From: Punica granatum
Lineage: Eukaryota > Streptophyta > Magnoliopsida > Myrtales > Lythraceae
Assembly: GCF_007655135.1 (NCBI RefSeq)
Contig: NC_045129.1
Coordinates: forward strand, 11,160,001-11,224,000
Direction of reading: 5' to 3'
DNA: 64,000 nucleotides
The position numbers and the translations under genes are program-made. The notes under the pieces are model-generated. The model ran no database searches, was not told the origin of the DNA, and worked only from the letters and a program-made list of their open reading frames with translations. Below are positions 62,811 through 64,000 of this stretch, in pieces (position 1 is the first letter of the stretch; each line of letters begins with the position of its first letter).

Positions 62811-64000
62811 TGTCAGCATCTAATTTCGGTCCATCGGCTCCTAGGGGGGCAAAATTGTCATTTCCTAATTTATCACCTTTTCTTAAAAAAAAAAAAAAGT
62901 CAAGTCGGTCAGAACCGGTCAGAGCCGGTCTGACCGACAAGACGGATGGGCAGGGTCGGTCAGAACTGATCTGACCGACCGCAGCACCCAAAAAAAGAAG
63001 GAAAGTCAAACGAATTTGACTTTCCCTGTTCTTCTTCCTCCCCTTCCTCTTATGCACGCCCGTTGATCTCGTTTTCCAACCGATTCTTCGGGGATTGGCC
63101 GGATTTCCCTCAACGACCGAAAAGAAGATAAAAAAAACCCTAGACTCTCCCGCTCGCAGAGGCGGGGGGACACTCCCGAAAAAATCCGAAAAAAAGGCAG
63201 CGATTTCGCGGCGATTCCCGGAAACTCTCGGACGCCGGCTCGCAACAAAAAGGCCCGGAACTCTCAGCTCTCGGTAACCCCCAGCTCACCCGCAACCCTC
63301 AGCTCCCACACCGAAATTTCCCTCAGCTCTTTCTCGCCCATCTCCCGATCCCGCAGCTCCCATTCGCCCTCAGCTCCCACGAACCGGAACCCCTCAGCTC
63401 AAGACTCTCTCGGAGCTCACAGAAAAAAAATTTTGAGCTGAAGGCCCCCGAACCGCCAGCTCTCTTTCTCTCCCTTCAGCTCACGCGTCCCTTTCGGTCA
63501 GCCCGAAATCCCGAGATCCGGAGCTGGTTCATCCTCCTCCACGGGTGCCTCCGACTCGCGATTCGCTCCTTGTCCGACACACAGACGCGGCTTGCTCCCT
63601 CCCCAGCCGCGCTCAACGACCTTCCGGGATCGGGTGCAACCGCACCGCCACCCGAACCGCGTCCATTCTCTTCGGTTTACCTATCAGCACTAACCGGATC
63701 GATTCATTTTTTTCGGGTCTCACAGGCACTTCGAAACAGACACACACCGGCCCTCAATCCGTGTCCAGCAGCCCAACCGGCCCAGCATCCGCGATCGAGC
63801 TCGGCCCAGTATCCGCGATCCAGCCCGGCCCACTAGTCGCTGTCCAATCTGGTCCAACAACGGCCCATCGGCCCATTCGGCTCAGCCCCAAATCCCAGTG
63901 GCCCATTCGGCCCAGCACGGCCTGTCACGATTCGGCCCATTCCGGCATTTTTTATTTTATTTTTTTATTTTACAGAGAAGTCCGTCAACTTTCCGGACTA
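62811..64000 (+). repeat. Ogre-like 3' LTR (partial, window ends inside)
   Basis: Starts TGTCAGCATCTAATTTCGG. Its last visible bases (ACAGAGAAGTCCGTCAAC) correspond to about 48160-48187 of the 5' LTR. It takes 1190 bp to reach a point that the 5' LTR reaches in about 570, so it carries some 620 bp absent from the 5' LTR. It includes two palindromic hairpins (62904-62980) and many CCTCAGCTCCCA-type repeats (63260-63480). Confidence 0.82.

Larger units (their letters stand above)
47616..64000 (+). mobile_element. Tat/Ogre-lineage Ty3/gypsy retrotransposon (3' end beyond window)
   Basis: Order: 5' LTR, primer site, ORF1, gag, protease, intron, RT, RNase H, second RNase H, partial integrase, long repeat-bearing 3' UTR, polypurine tract, 3' LTR. 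An extra ORF before gag, a tRNA-Arg-type primer site, a G-patch-like region after protease, an intron between protease and RT, and a second archaeal-type RNase H are all known hallmarks of this lineage. The integrase is truncated and other frames are damaged, so it is not autonomous. At over 16 kb it has the size expected of Ogre elements. Confidence 0.92.

Noticed and set aside
61512..62974. Three overlapping plus-strand open frames (349-447 aa) with a repeating Phe-Arg-Thr-Ser-type text
   Set aside because: All three registers are open because the minisatellite lacks stops. No domain, and the region is the 3' UTR of a retroelement.

Overview
The window is plant nuclear DNA, almost certainly from an angiosperm and probably a woody eudicot. 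I cannot name the species. The evidence is intronless G-type lectin receptor kinases, Ty1/copia and Ty3/gypsy elements of plant lineages, hAT/MITE debris and AT-rich microsatellites. No rRNA, tRNA, CRISPR or bacterial-type operon is visible.

Positions 1-47,600 hold a decayed tandem array of a G-type lectin S-receptor-like kinase (RLK) locus, read on the minus strand. The ancestral unit appears to be: a non-coding flank block (called F here, about 2 kb), the RLK 3' flank, the RLK gene, its promoter, and an AT-rich spacer leading to the next F. Two copies are intact single-exon genes: 5859-8219 (786 aa) and 31518-33872 (784 aa). One is a pseudogene at 17393-20203 with eight in-frame stops, a lost start codon and a 451-bp solo LTR inserted at 19133-19583. 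Further units have lost the gene and keep only flanks (21.8-23.4 kb; 39.7-47.2 kb). A different upstream block (G) lies before the pseudogene and recurs without a gene at 45.7-47.2 kb.

Transposons have entered the array repeatedly and most boundaries can be set by target-site duplications. They are: a 3.47-kb chromovirus-like solo LTR (1310-4780) carrying a nested 452-bp solo LTR (3938-4389); a 6.3-kb Tat/Ogre-type solo LTR (9752-16062); two decayed Ty1/copia elements (25600-29692 and 34146-39118); a 2.46-kb non-autonomous hAT-like element (41626-44086) with a nested MITE-like repeat; and small MITE candidates. The second copia sits 273 bp upstream of the intact RLK at 31518-33872, just beyond its W-box cluster.

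From 47,616 to the window end is one Tat/Ogre-lineage Ty3/gypsy element. In order it shows a 2.77-kb 5' LTR, a tRNA-Arg-type primer site, a separate ORF1 (DUF7745-like), gag, an aspartic protease with a G-patch-like motif, a 209-bp intron, RT, two RNase H domains and the start of integrase. It then has a long 3' UTR with about 42 hairpin-forming minisatellite units, a polypurine tract and a 3' LTR cut off by the window end. The integrase is truncated by a stray 37-bp piece of LTR.

I found no clear candidate for a wholly new functional system. The most unusual signals are the hairpin minisatellite, the LTR fragment inside integrase, the mosaic (gene-conversion-like) RLK copies, the indel-free RLK pseudogene and a 76-bp micro-inversion between F copies.
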